Origin: a bacterium
GTDB taxonomy: Bacteria > Cyanobacteriota > Vampirovibrionia > Gastranaerophilales > UBA9971
Direction: 5' to 3'
Assembly: GCA_037147175.1 (NCBI GenBank)
Contig: JBAWVS010000060.1
Location: 1-12,623, forward strand
DNA: 12,623 nt
Part shown: in pieces, positions 1-7,316 of the stretch
Layout: each line of letters starts with the position of its first letter
Position numbering within the stretch: the first letter of the stretch is position 1
Notes under the pieces: model-generated
What the model was told of the DNA's origin: nothing
What the model saw: only the letters and a program-made list of their open reading frames with translations
Databases searched by the model: none
Position numbers and translations under genes: made by a program

Positions 1-420
1 ACACATAAACGTGTAAAACAGCAATGGGCAGCTACTCATAACAGAAAAAAGCTGGTTAACAAAAAAGCTCTTGAAACCAGCACAAAAATCATTTCTATAT
101 TAAAAAAATACCCTGAAAATTTACGAAAAACAATTACTTACGACAACGGAATTGAATTTTGTTATCACGAAGCTATAAACAAGGAGCTTAAAACCGAATC
201 ATATTTTTGTACGCCATATAGTGCCTGGCAAAAAGGGACTGTCGAAAATATCAACGGATTAATCAGAAGATTTTTTCCTAAAAAAACAGACTTTGACTTA
301 ATTTCGGATGCTGAATTGCAATATGTTGAAGATTGGATTAATAATAGACCTATGAAAGTCTTAAATTTTAAAACGCCTAATGAAAAATACCAAGAATTAA
401 CGGGTGTTGCGATTGCTTAG
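1..420 (+). CDS. IS30-family DDE transposase, C-terminal part (5' end outside window)
   Basis: Frame 1 is open from the first base to a TAG at 418-420, giving 139 residues with no start, so the gene begins upstream of the window. It matches the C-terminal catalytic half of IS30-family transposases. TYDNG carries the second catalytic Asp (residue 48 of the visible part). A PYSAWQKGTVEN block carries the catalytic Glu (residue 82). Exactly 33 residues lie between them, the DD(33)E spacing of the family. NGLIRRFFPK and the final NNRP...TPNEKYQ segment are also typical. The first catalytic Asp and the N-terminal helix-turn-helix would lie left of the window. No frameshift or internal stop is visible, so the element may be intact. 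The protein cuts and joins IS ends. It converges on the pilus genes. Confidence 0.9.
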   Translation, partial: THKRVKQQWAATHNRKKLVNKKALETSTKIISILKKYPENLRKTITYDNGIEFCYHEAINKELKTESYFCTPYSAWQKGTVENINGLIRRFFPKKTDFDLISDAELQYVEDWINNRPMKVLNFKTPNEKYQELTGVAIA

Positions 421-444
421 CGAATTCACCATTAACTAAAACTT

Positions 445-471
445 TTTGTAAAAAGCAAAAACTTTTACAAA
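445..471. repeat. 9-bp palindrome between convergent genes
   Basis: Arms TTTGTAAAA (445-453) and TTTTACAAA (463-471) are perfect inverted copies around a 9-nt loop. The palindrome lies 25 nt after the transposase stop and 11 nt beyond the tadG-like stop on the other strand. It could act as a weak terminator for either gene, but neither strand has a clean T-run after the stem. It could also belong to the IS end. The sequence does not decide between these. Confidence 0.45.
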
Positions 472-481
472 TATATACAAA

Positions 482-1963
482 CTAAAAATTTACATACATT
501 TTAGGCGGGTTATCCAAACGTGTCGGATACCCGAGCCTGAGAGCAGTTGTGGGATTGTCAATAAGAATATCAGATATATTACCGCCTCCGCCTGCAGGAG
601 TTATATATCCCCAGAACTTTAAAGCATCGTTATTGGTTCCACTTCCGTCAGATGAACCTGAAGGGTTAAGCCCGAGCGAGTTTTCAAACACATCCAATAA
701 ACCGTCTCCATCTGTATCAAGAGTAAAATCAGCTGAACTTATTAATTTTGAATGATGTTCGACTGCAATCGCATCAATGCTTACACCCGGAGCAATAGAA
801 GAATTTTGTCCTGAAAAAAATGAAGGCGTTGACCCTATACTTGGCTCGTTTTGAGGATCTTTTAAAAGAAAACCGTCTTCTGCATTATCATCAATGATTT
901 TAAGATACTTTGCACTTTTAATATTTATGTTATAACCGGAAGAACAAGTAGCACCAAGATCAAAATACCCGCTTCCGTAAAACTTTGCTTGGGTTTCTCC
1001 TGTATCAACAGTTCCATTACCGTTAAGATCAATCCATTGGTTGTAAGATCCCACTGTTCCATCTGTAGTTGTGCCAACAGGTGTGCCTGTACAGCTGATA
1101 TTGACCCATTGAATTCCAGCCCCCGGTGAAGCAGCATCAACATAGGGATTTGCAGGGTCAACATCATTTCCGGCAAATACAAAATAACCGAAAATATTTC
1201 CTGCCGTAATAATTTGCAAGTCAAATCCTTTTCCGTCAACAAGCGTCGCAGGGAGTTTTATTGTAACATATCCTCCCGGTCCAAGAGATAAGGCATTTGC
1301 ATCAGGGATACCGTAAACATTGCCAAAACCGGTATTAACGTTTGTAACAGCAGGCAGAGTATAACTTACGCTGTTTATTGTTTGAGTACTGGCAGCACCG
1401 CCTACAGGGTCTCTAATATCAGTATCCTTGTATAAAGAAACCCCATTAAGTATATTTCCGTTCTTTAAATAAACAGGAATATGCATTGCGGCAGCGGAAG
1501 CAGGTATTTTGATTGTCTTAATACCAAACATCTGTAAAAAATATGTTTTTACTACTGCTGTTGCATCAATTTTTATAGCTCTTGAGTATTTGCTCTGGTT
1601 TGTAGTTCCAAAAGTTACCGTAGGAGTTATATTTTGAGACATAAGAAGAAAAGAATTTGATTTAACAAAAGCATTAATATTGTTGTTTATACTACTGCCT
1701 GCATTTGTGGAAATATTAGCAATCGTGGGATATTTTATCGTGTTATCTGAGGGGTTTTCATAAGCTTCATAATCTGTTATTGAGGCTAGAGCGGCAGTTT
1801 CTATAAGTTTTTGAAACTCGTATCTGCAATTTAATATAATACCAAGATCAATTACCAGTGTACAAAGTGCAAATATTGCAATAAGGCTGTAACACAATAT
1901 TATTATAGAAACACCTTTTCGTTTTTTTCTAAAATTATTAATTTTAAATTGTATTTTTTTCAT
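482..1963 (-). CDS. TadG-like Flp pilus-associated protein with calcium-binding loops
   Basis: 493 residues. The N-terminus is typical of TadG-like proteins: basic residues, RKG, then a hydrophobic membrane segment at about 18-42 ending in VIDLG, then a helix with an ETAALAS motif (family form AADAAALA). The remaining ~440 residues should face outward. They contain two canonical EF-hand-like loops: DLNGNGTVDTGE (residues 312-323) and DTDGDGLLDVFE (416-427). The second is followed by a Ser/Gly/Asn-rich stretch, as in thrombospondin type-3 or dockerin-like calcium sites. No vWA domain was recognised, although many TadG proteins carry one. An AGG lies 10 nt before the ATG. The gene follows the tadE-like gene by 27 nt, so the two are probably cotranscribed. 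Expected role: minor Tad/Flp pilus component or pilus-linked surface protein. Family assignment is good; the ectodomain function is unknown. Confidence 0.8.
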   Translation of the reverse strand: MKKIQFKINNFRKKRKGVSIIILCYSLIAIFALCTLVIDLGIILNCRYEFQKLIETAALASITDYEAYENPSDNTIKYPTIANISTNAGSSINNNINAFVKSNSFLLMSQNITPTVTFGTTNQSKYSRAIKIDATAVVKTYFLQMFGIKTIKIPASAAAMHIPVYLKNGNILNGVSLYKDTDIRDPVGGAASTQTINSVSYTLPAVTNVNTGFGNVYGIPDANALSLGPGGYVTIKLPATLVDGKGFDLQIITAGNIFGYFVFAGNDVDPANPYVDAASPGAGIQWVNISCTGTPVGTTTDGTVGSYNQWIDLNGNGTVDTGETQAKFYGSGYFDLGATCSSGYNINIKSAKYLKIIDDNAEDGFLLKDPQNEPSIGSTPSFFSGQNSSIAPGVSIDAIAVEHHSKLISSADFTLDTDGDGLLDVFENSLGLNPSGSSDGSGTNNDALKFWGYITPAGGGGNISDILIDNPTTALRLGYPTRLDNPPKMYVNF

Positions 1964-1990
1964 TATTAAAAAACCTGCATAATTATTATC

Positions 1991-4081
1991 TTACCAGCCT
2001 AATGGCAGATGTGGAGTTCTTGTAACTTTGTTTGTTGCCACAAAATTATTATTCTCAAGATATGTCATTTCAGAAGATTTATCTAAGCATATATCGTTTC
2101 CGCAGATATGACCATTTATAAAGTTTACTTTCTGGTTTAGTGCGATTGTCGCGCTAGAATCCCATGTAGGATAATACCTGCATAAATCATTATATGTACC
2201 GCTTCCTGTATCACACTGCACATATAACTTGCCGCCGTTAGTTTTGAATTGAGAAAGAACGGAATCAGCAATTAAACTTTTTTTTGTTGCAACAGTTTTT
2301 CTTGTATCACAAAATGGACCGTAAAATAAAAATGGAGTTGAAATAGGCGGACCTACGTTATATCCCCCTGAAGTCTGGTTCACACCGGGAACCGGGTATG
2401 TATAATCACCTGTAGCTGCACTGCTAAATTGATTTATCAAACTCCCTGAAGAATCAAATGATCCCATAGATTGTTGATAACCATCTAAAATTCCATTTCC
2501 GTCTGCGTCAAAATAAGCAGGTTTATTATCCCACGCATCAGGGATTCCGTCACCATCTGTGTCCATATAAACATTCATTATATTTGAATTTCCTACACCG
2601 CTAGTCATTTTCCCTAGTCCATTAATAGTAAATTTCCATTGAAATGCCTTATATAATGGTCCATTTGTATCATTGATTTTAGCAGGGTCAACAGGTTCTG
2701 TTTCAGAGGCAAAGTAATAAGATATAATAGGCTGAAATATATTAATTATGTAATTACCGTCAAAATTACCGCTGGTGTCTCTTGATTGAACTGTGTAATG
2801 CTGTATCGAATTTATATGTGTTGAACCAAGATTATTAATATATTCATAATTTCCCCTCTTATTATAAGAAAAATTAAACCCGCTTGCTGGACTATAAACA
2901 CCATCTCGTGTAAAACCTTTTAAAGCGAGTTCCTGTGCAGTATGAGAGCCAATTTGATCACTGTTGCATCTGGCTTGAGTGCCTGCAGCGTTATTCACCC
3001 CGTTCGCACCGCACCAACGATAACCAAAAGATTGCATGAATAAATCATGATCAGTTTGACTGTACATTACAGGGTATATTCTGTACAAATAAGGATAAGT
3101 TGTACCTGACCATTTTATAGGGCATTCATCAGAAGCCCAGTAATAGTTATTAGTAGAGCATTCATTTAATGTCCACCCTAACCCGCTAGCATTTATATCT
3201 ACTGTTGAATTATATTTTGTGTAATAAACTTCTGTGTAGTCAAGTGCTGCCAGTATCCATACATAGGGAATTTTGGTTTCCAACCAGTTTCCACCGTTAT
3301 AATATGGCGATCTTACTTGTATAGTTGCAGTTCTGAGGTTTATACGTTCATTCGCGGGCAATAAGTCCTGACCATACCAGTTATATAGTCGTGCATAAAT
3401 AGGCTTACCGAAATCAGTGCTATTAGCAGCATAGTCAGCATTAGTAACATAACTAAGATCATCATTATCATACCAGCTTACCAAAAGAGCAGTATGCCAC
3501 TTTAAATTTTCACTGACAGTTGGGGTTATAACATTAAATACAATATTTGTATTTAATGAGCTTGAAGGTGCAGAAAAAAACGAAGATAATTGCTGCGTAG
3601 TTAAGCCTGAATTGAAATTATTTACATGAACTATTGCAGAATTGATAATTTGCGATGTTTCAAGTGTTATAGTCGGAGCACCGGACGGCCCCGGAAGTAA
3701 TGCAGCAAATGCAGACATTGCCAGTCTGTATGGATAAGAAGTCCTGACTGTAGAAATCCCGTTAGGATCTGTATATATATACACGTAAACGCTTGAAGGA
3801 TTAGGAACAGCTCGTTTTCTAAGATAAGCAGTAATACTTGCCTGTAATTCGTTTTCTACATTAGCTCTTTTAGCTGCTGTTGTAGCACCTGTGATATTGT
3901 TAAATTTGCTGTTAGTTTGTGCTAAAGCATCTTTAGTCGCTTCTGACAGAGTATTTCTGACATTCAGTATATAACCAAATTCTGTAATCATTAGCAGCAG
4001 CATTATCAAAATTGGTGCAATTAAGGCAAATTCCACTAATGCCTGAGCTTTTTTATTATCAAACATATTATTAAAACGCAT
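1991..4081 (-). CDS. TadE-like pseudopilin with very large exported domain
   Basis: 696 residues, whereas ordinary TadE-like proteins are under about 200. Residues 1-65 are a textbook TadE N-terminus: NKKAQALVEFALIAPILIMLLL, a membrane helix ending ITEFG, then VRNTLSEATKDALA. The E at +5 of the prepilin motif is present, but the residue before the usual cleavage point is Ala rather than Gly. The rest is Tyr/Asn/Ser/Thr-rich, with at least ten cysteines in close pairs (for example CSTNNYYWASDEC and CGNDIC), suggesting an exported, disulfide-bonded domain. Two adjacent calcium-type loops lie at residues 507-518 (DTDGDGIPDAWD) and 525-536 (DADGNGILDGYQ). The gene is first in a two-gene unit with the tadG-like gene. 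No tadA/B/C motor, tadV peptidase or flp pilin gene is in the window, so assembly must rely on genes elsewhere. The ligand or role of the ectodomain is not known. Confidence 0.78.
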   Translation of the reverse strand: MRFNNMFDNKKAQALVEFALIAPILIMLLLMITEFGYILNVRNTLSEATKDALAQTNSKFNNITGATTAAKRANVENELQASITAYLRKRAVPNPSSVYVYIYTDPNGISTVRTSYPYRLAMSAFAALLPGPSGAPTITLETSQIINSAIVHVNNFNSGLTTQQLSSFFSAPSSSLNTNIVFNVITPTVSENLKWHTALLVSWYDNDDLSYVTNADYAANSTDFGKPIYARLYNWYGQDLLPANERINLRTATIQVRSPYYNGGNWLETKIPYVWILAALDYTEVYYTKYNSTVDINASGLGWTLNECSTNNYYWASDECPIKWSGTTYPYLYRIYPVMYSQTDHDLFMQSFGYRWCGANGVNNAAGTQARCNSDQIGSHTAQELALKGFTRDGVYSPASGFNFSYNKRGNYEYINNLGSTHINSIQHYTVQSRDTSGNFDGNYIINIFQPIISYYFASETEPVDPAKINDTNGPLYKAFQWKFTINGLGKMTSGVGNSNIMNVYMDTDGDGIPDAWDNKPAYFDADGNGILDGYQQSMGSFDSSGSLINQFSSAATGDYTYPVPGVNQTSGGYNVGPPISTPFLFYGPFCDTRKTVATKKSLIADSVLSQFKTNGGKLYVQCDTGSGTYNDLCRYYPTWDSSATIALNQKVNFINGHICGNDICLDKSSEMTYLENNNFVATNKVTRTPHLPLGW

Positions 4082-4197
4082 ATATTAATCTTTTCCGAAA
4101 AAGTTCAAAATCCAATAACTCATTCTACATTATTATTCGAACAGTTGGCTTGAAAACTTTATATATAAGCAGATTAAATTTAACATATATTTATAAT

Positions 4198-4866
4198 TTA
4201 ACTTAAGACACCTGTTTTAAGCAGTTCGTTCAGTTTCATTTGTAATTTGTTTTGAATATGGTCAGCTTTAAGAGTTCCTTCAATAGTAACAAAATTAAAT
4301 TCCTGTTCCATTTTGGTATATTCAGCAATAATTTTTCTTTGATAAAGCTTAAAACTTTCGTAAAAATCAGTACTTAGTCCTATATCACGTCCTGATTCAT
4401 AATAATTTAAACCGCTTGAAGAAATAATTCTTTTGAGTAAAGCTTCTACAGGCATTTTTAAATAAAAAACCATATCGGGCTCGGGAGCATAATCATATAA
4501 TTTTCTTGCCCATTCAGGACTTACTCCTCTTACTACATCTCTTGCATAAGCTGTGTAAGTGTATCTATCGGCAAGAACAACAAGTCCTGCTTTCAAAGCC
4601 GGTACAATTACCTGCTCAAGCCTGTCAGCAAAATCCGAAGCATAAAGCAAACTAAATGTGTAAGCGTTTAAAAGGTTTCTTTCTTTTGCATTATCAATAA
4701 CATTAGCCATCAGCTTGGAAGTTTTCCACTGACTGACAACAACACCATAACTTTCTATAGCAAGCCATTCACGAAGTTTTTCAATCTGTGTAGACCTTCC
4801 TGCTCCGTCAGTTCCTTCTATTACAATTAAAAGACCGGGATAACCGTGTTTAGTTTGTGTTTCCAT
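4198..4866 (-). CDS. thymidylate-kinase-like protein, second copy, Walker A Lys replaced by Arg
   Basis: 222 residues, a P-loop nucleoside monophosphate kinase of the dTMP kinase family. It has a P-loop-like EGTDGAGRSTQ (residues 17-27), FADRLEQ (79-85) and LADRY (98-102, the family DR motif). A Tyr/Arg-rich region after residue 140 probably forms the lid. The key oddity is residue 24: the invariant Walker A lysine is arginine (codon AGG at 4797-4795). The Glu at residue 46 in the sister copy (TEW) is Gln here (SQW). It aligns without gaps to the upstream copy through at least residue 102, so the pair is a tandem duplication. The ATG directly abuts the upstream stop, with AGGA about 14 nt before it. 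It may be a pseudoenzyme or regulatory partner of the upstream kinase. Catalytic activity is doubtful but not excluded. Confidence 0.8.
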   Translation of the reverse strand: METQTKHGYPGLLIVIEGTDGAGRSTQIEKLREWLAIESYGVVVSQWKTSKLMANVIDNAKERNLLNAYTFSLLYASDFADRLEQVIVPALKAGLVVLADRYTYTAYARDVVRGVSPEWARKLYDYAPEPDMVFYLKMPVEALLKRIISSSGLNYYESGRDIGLSTDFYESFKLYQRKIIAEYTKMEQEFNFVTIEGTLKADHIQNKLQMKLNELLKTGVLS

Positions 4867-5538
4867 TTATACTTTTATTCCTTTTTCATCAAGTTTTTTT
4901 CTGACTATATCTCTTAACAAAATTTGTTGGCTGTGAATAGTATCAACAGCATTCATTTTGATAAGATTATATTCATCAACCATTTTGTCATATTCGCCAA
5001 TAACCCGACCCTGAAAAATTTTATAACTTTCATAAGGGTCGTTGTGTAAATTCAAATCCATACCTGCTTCATAAAACTTTGGCGCTCTGTTTGTACAAAT
5101 TCTTGAGAGCGAAATATCCACCGGTACATTAAAATAAAAAGCGAGATCAGGTTTTATGGCAAAACCATACATGTTTCTAACCCAGTTTCTGTCTACTCCT
5201 CTGGCAACATCTCTTGCAAAAGCCGTATAAACATACCTGTCAGCAAGCACAATAAATCCGGCTTTCAATGCAGGTACGATAATTTGTTCCAATCTGTCAG
5301 CAAAATCAACTGCATGAAGCAAGCTAAAAGTCCTGGGAGTTAATAAATTCTTTTTTTTGGCTTTTCTGGTGGTTTCAGATATTAATTTTGATGAATTCCA
5401 CTCGGTAAATATAACCCCGTGAACTGTAGAATCCAGCCAGTCCCTCAATAATGATATTTGTGTACTTTTTCCTGAACCGTCAACACCCTCTACAACTATT
5501 AAAGTCCCCGGTAAATCATGATTATTGGATAAACGCAT
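4867..5538 (-). CDS. thymidylate kinase (dTMP kinase family), first copy
   Basis: 223 residues, close to the usual ~210 of bacterial Tmk. Expected reaction: ATP-dependent phosphorylation of dTMP to dTDP in the cytoplasm. Visible motifs are an intact Walker A, EGVDGSGKSTQ (Lys24), FTEW at 44-47 where classical Tmk has TREPGG, FADRLEQ (79-85), LADRY (98-102) and a basic/Tyr-rich lid region around 145-170. FTEWNSSKL in place of TREPGGT marks a divergent Tmk subgroup, so the substrate could differ from dTMP; the symbol tmk is therefore withheld. The gene opens a unit with the abutting second copy and lies just beyond the fatty-acid operon terminator. An AAAGGG about 12 nt before the ATG is a rather distant ribosome site. 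No other in-frame start fits better. Confidence 0.82.
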   Translation of the reverse strand: MRLSNNHDLPGTLIVVEGVDGSGKSTQISLLRDWLDSTVHGVIFTEWNSSKLISETTRKAKKKNLLTPRTFSLLHAVDFADRLEQIIVPALKAGFIVLADRYVYTAFARDVARGVDRNWVRNMYGFAIKPDLAFYFNVPVDISLSRICTNRAPKFYEAGMDLNLHNDPYESYKIFQGRVIGEYDKMVDEYNLIKMNAVDTIHSQQILLRDIVRKKLDEKGIKV

Positions 5539-5578
5539 ATATAAGATTTTCCCTTTAAAACGTCAACTCTTTTCTAAA

Positions 5579-5584
5579 ATTATA
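5579..5584 (-). promoter_or_regulatory. candidate -10 box for the kinase pair
   Basis: A perfect TATAAT on the minus strand lies between the fatty-acid operon terminator and the first kinase start, at a distance that would give a leader of about 35 nt. No convincing -35 box sits 16-18 nt upstream. A TTGACG at 5561-5566 lies on the wrong side to pair with it and would place its own -10 on the start codon. A new promoter is expected here because a terminator lies immediately upstream. Confidence 0.3.
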
Positions 5585-5590
5585 TAACAT

Positions 5591-5634
5591 AAAAAAAAAG
5601 AGGCTGATTAAAATTTTCAACAGCCTCTTTTTTT
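5591..5634. terminator. bidirectional intrinsic terminator after fabF
   Basis: GAGGCTG (5600-5606) pairs with CAGCCTC (5621-5627) around a 14-nt loop. The stem is extended by an A-run on one side and a T-run on the other, so both strands read as stem followed by T's. On the minus strand it lies about 20 nt after the fabF stop and ends the fatty-acid operon. No plus-strand gene leads into it. Confidence 0.88.
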
Positions 5635-5653
5635 ATTAATTTATATTTATTTT

Positions 5654-6913
5654 TTATTGTTCAAATTTTTTGAAGATAATTGAAGCATTATGTCCGCCAA
5701 ACCCGAATGAATTCGACATTACACCTTTTATATTGTCTACTTTTCTTGCATGATTTGGAACATAATCTAAATCACACTCATCATCTGGATTATCAAGGTT
5801 AATGGTAGGAGGAACAATTCCTGTTTCAATAACTTTTAAACAAGCTGCTGCTTCAATAGCGCCTGCTGCGCCTAAAGCATGCCCTGTCATACTTTTTGTG
5901 GAAGTGACCAGCAAACCGTTTTTAGCATAATCGCCAAAAACTCTTTTTACTGCGACAGTTTCCGCAATATCTCCAAGTGGTGTACTTGTGCCATGGGCAT
6001 TAATATATTGAATTTCTTCAGGATTCATTCCGGCATCTCTAAGAGCGCATTGCATTGCTCTGCCTGCACCTTCACCGTCTGAACATGGCGCTACGATGTC
6101 GTTAGCATCAGCAGTTGCTCCATATCCTACAAATTCAGCATAAATTTTTGCGCCTCTGGCTAAAGCATGTTCAAGCTCTTCAAGAACAAAAACACCCGCG
6201 CCTTCAGACATAACAAACCCGTCTCTGTCTTTATCAAAAGGTCTGCTTGCTAGAGTAGGCTCGTCATTTCTTCTGGATAAAGTTCTTGCGCTGGAAAAAC
6301 CTGCCATTGCAAGTGAAGTTAGCGGAGCTTCGCAGCCTCCGGCTATCATCATGTCTGCATCACCATAAACAATTGATCTGAACGCATCTCCCAAACAATG
6401 TGAAGCTGTAGCACAAGCTGTAACTATACATTTGTTCGGACCTTTTGCATTAAACATAATGGAAATTCTTCCTGCGGCAATATCAACAATCATCATCGGC
6501 ACAGTAAAAGGGCTGCATTTTGACGGACCTTTTTCCATAATTGCCTGATGATTTTTTTCGATCGTTGCCATTCCACCAGAAGCACTGCCAATATATACAC
6601 CTAATCTTGTTGGATCTTCTTTACTCATATCCAATCCGGAATCTTTCATAGCTTCGATAGCAGCTACTACACCGAGTTGAGTAAATCTGTCCATTTTTTT
6701 GGCTTCTTTTTTGTCCAGATAAAGTTCAGGATCAAAACCTGCACACTCACCGCCGATTTGAACTGGATGTTTTGACAAATCCACGATAGTTACAGGTTTA
6801 ATCCCGCTGTTACCTTTTACAAGATTATCCCAGAATAAGTCTAGACCTACACCGAATGGACTTACTACGCCCATTCCTGTTATTACAACTCTTCTGGTTT
6901 TATTACTCATCAT
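5654..6913 (-). CDS. fabF: beta-ketoacyl-ACP synthase II
   Basis: 419 residues, full length for KAS II. It condenses malonyl-ACP with a growing acyl-ACP in the cytoplasmic type II fatty acid pathway. The catalytic triad is visible: Cys167 in TACATASH, His307 in NAHGTSTPLGD and His345 in TKSMTGHALG, with Lys340. The gating loop GFGGHN near the C-terminus is in the form I associate with cyanobacterial FabF. One departure: the second loop reads DANDIVAP (269-276), where E. coli-type enzymes have DAYHMTxP, so the loop His is Asp272. The protein begins Met-Met. The AAGGA site is better spaced for the second ATG (6910-6908). It is last in the operon, 35 nt after acpP, and is followed by a terminator. 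Confidence 0.96.
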   Translation of the reverse strand: MMSNKTRRVVITGMGVVSPFGVGLDLFWDNLVKGNSGIKPVTIVDLSKHPVQIGGECAGFDPELYLDKKEAKKMDRFTQLGVVAAIEAMKDSGLDMSKEDPTRLGVYIGSASGGMATIEKNHQAIMEKGPSKCSPFTVPMMIVDIAAGRISIMFNAKGPNKCIVTACATASHCLGDAFRSIVYGDADMMIAGGCEAPLTSLAMAGFSSARTLSRRNDEPTLASRPFDKDRDGFVMSEGAGVFVLEELEHALARGAKIYAEFVGYGATADANDIVAPCSDGEGAGRAMQCALRDAGMNPEEIQYINAHGTSTPLGDIAETVAVKRVFGDYAKNGLLVTSTKSMTGHALGAAGAIEAAACLKVIETGIVPPTINLDNPDDECDLDYVPNHARKVDNIKGVMSNSFGFGGHNASIIFKKFEQ

Positions 6914-6948
6914 ATTTTCCTTACTAATAAATACTTAAATTACTTAAA

Positions 6949-7185
6949 TTACTCTTTATTTTTTTGGATAAAGCTTACAGCATCTTGAACTTTAATGATT
7001 TTTTCAGCTTCTTCATCAGGTATTTCAACACCGAATTCTTCTTCGAAAGCCATTACTAATTCAACTGTATCAAGTGAATCTGCGCCTAAATCGTTTGTAA
7101 AACTGGCTTCAGGTGTAACTTCAGATTCTTCTACGCTTAATTGATCAACTATTACTTTTTTTACTCTTTCAAAAGTATCGCTCAT
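6949..7185 (-). CDS. acpP: acyl carrier protein
   Basis: 78 residues, acidic, standard ACP length. The phosphopantetheine attachment site is Ser37 in [12 protein letters not shown]. Helix II/III acidic residues ([15 protein letters not shown]), which dock Fab enzymes, are all present. It carries the acyl chain for FabD, FabH, FabG and FabF encoded around it and is the donor for PlsX. GGAGAA lies 5 nt before the ATG, a strong ribosome site in keeping with the high amounts of ACP cells need. Unlike its neighbours it is preceded by a 131-nt gap, which may carry its own promoter. The sequence resembles cyanobacterial and melainabacterial ACPs from memory. Confidence 0.97.
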   Translation of the reverse strand: MSDTFERVKKVIVDQLSVEESEVTPEASFTNDLGADSLDTVELVMAFEEEFGVEIPDEEAEKIIKVQDAVSFIQKNKE

Positions 7186-7224
7186 TTGGTTCTCCTTTTC
7201 AAATTGATTGGTTATCTACGTTAA

Positions 7225-7246
7225 ACAAAAATTAAACTATTTTTGT
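7225..7246. repeat. 8-bp inverted repeat in the fabG-acpP gap
   Basis: ACAAAAAT (7225-7232) and ATTTTTGT (7239-7246) flank a 6-nt loop. On the minus strand the right half gives a short T-run, so it could be a weak terminator or attenuator upstream of acpP. It could also shape the acpP leader. The stem is almost all A-T, so it may be chance in AT-rich DNA. Confidence 0.35.
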
Positions 7247-7257
7247 ATCTTTTTATA

Positions 7258-7286
7258 TTTAAATTGAAATCATAATATTTTGTCTA
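7258..7286 (-). promoter_or_regulatory. possible internal promoter for acpP-fabF
   Basis: On the minus strand TAGACA (7286-7281) is one base from the -35 consensus. It is followed after 17 nt by TTTAAA (7263-7258), which matches four of six -10 bases. It sits in the only long gap of the operon, upstream of acpP, a gene often expressed above its neighbours. The -10 is weak. Confidence 0.3.
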
Positions 7287-7316
7287 CAGCGAGCTAATTA
7301 ATGTTACAGTTTGTAA

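Larger units (their letters stand above)
1..471 (+). mobile_element. right-hand part of an IS30-family insertion sequence (boundary uncertain)
   Basis: The transposase C-terminus ends at 420, so the right end of the element should lie within a few tens of bases of that stop. IS30-type terminal repeats often overlap the 3' end of the transposase gene. The sequence around 403-430 (gttgcgattgcttagcgaat) is a candidate for the right inverted repeat. The left end is not in the window, so neither the terminal repeat nor a target duplication can be confirmed. The right limit given here is only the end of the palindrome that follows the gene. Confidence 0.5.

Noticed and set aside
549-755. Plus-strand reading frame of 68 codons inside the tadG-like gene
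   Set aside because: It is antisense to a clearly coding frame, has no family resemblance and no ribosome site; it is a shadow of the D/G/P-rich coding sequence. The same applies to frames at 925-1242, 5879-6082, 7360-7950, 9418-9639 and 10524-10913.
4082-4197. Promoter or terminator between the second kinase gene and the tadE-like gene
   Set aside because: The 116-nt gap is very AT-rich and offers many weak -10-like strings, but no pair with a sound -35 and spacing, and no stem with a T-run. A promoter is likely but cannot be placed.
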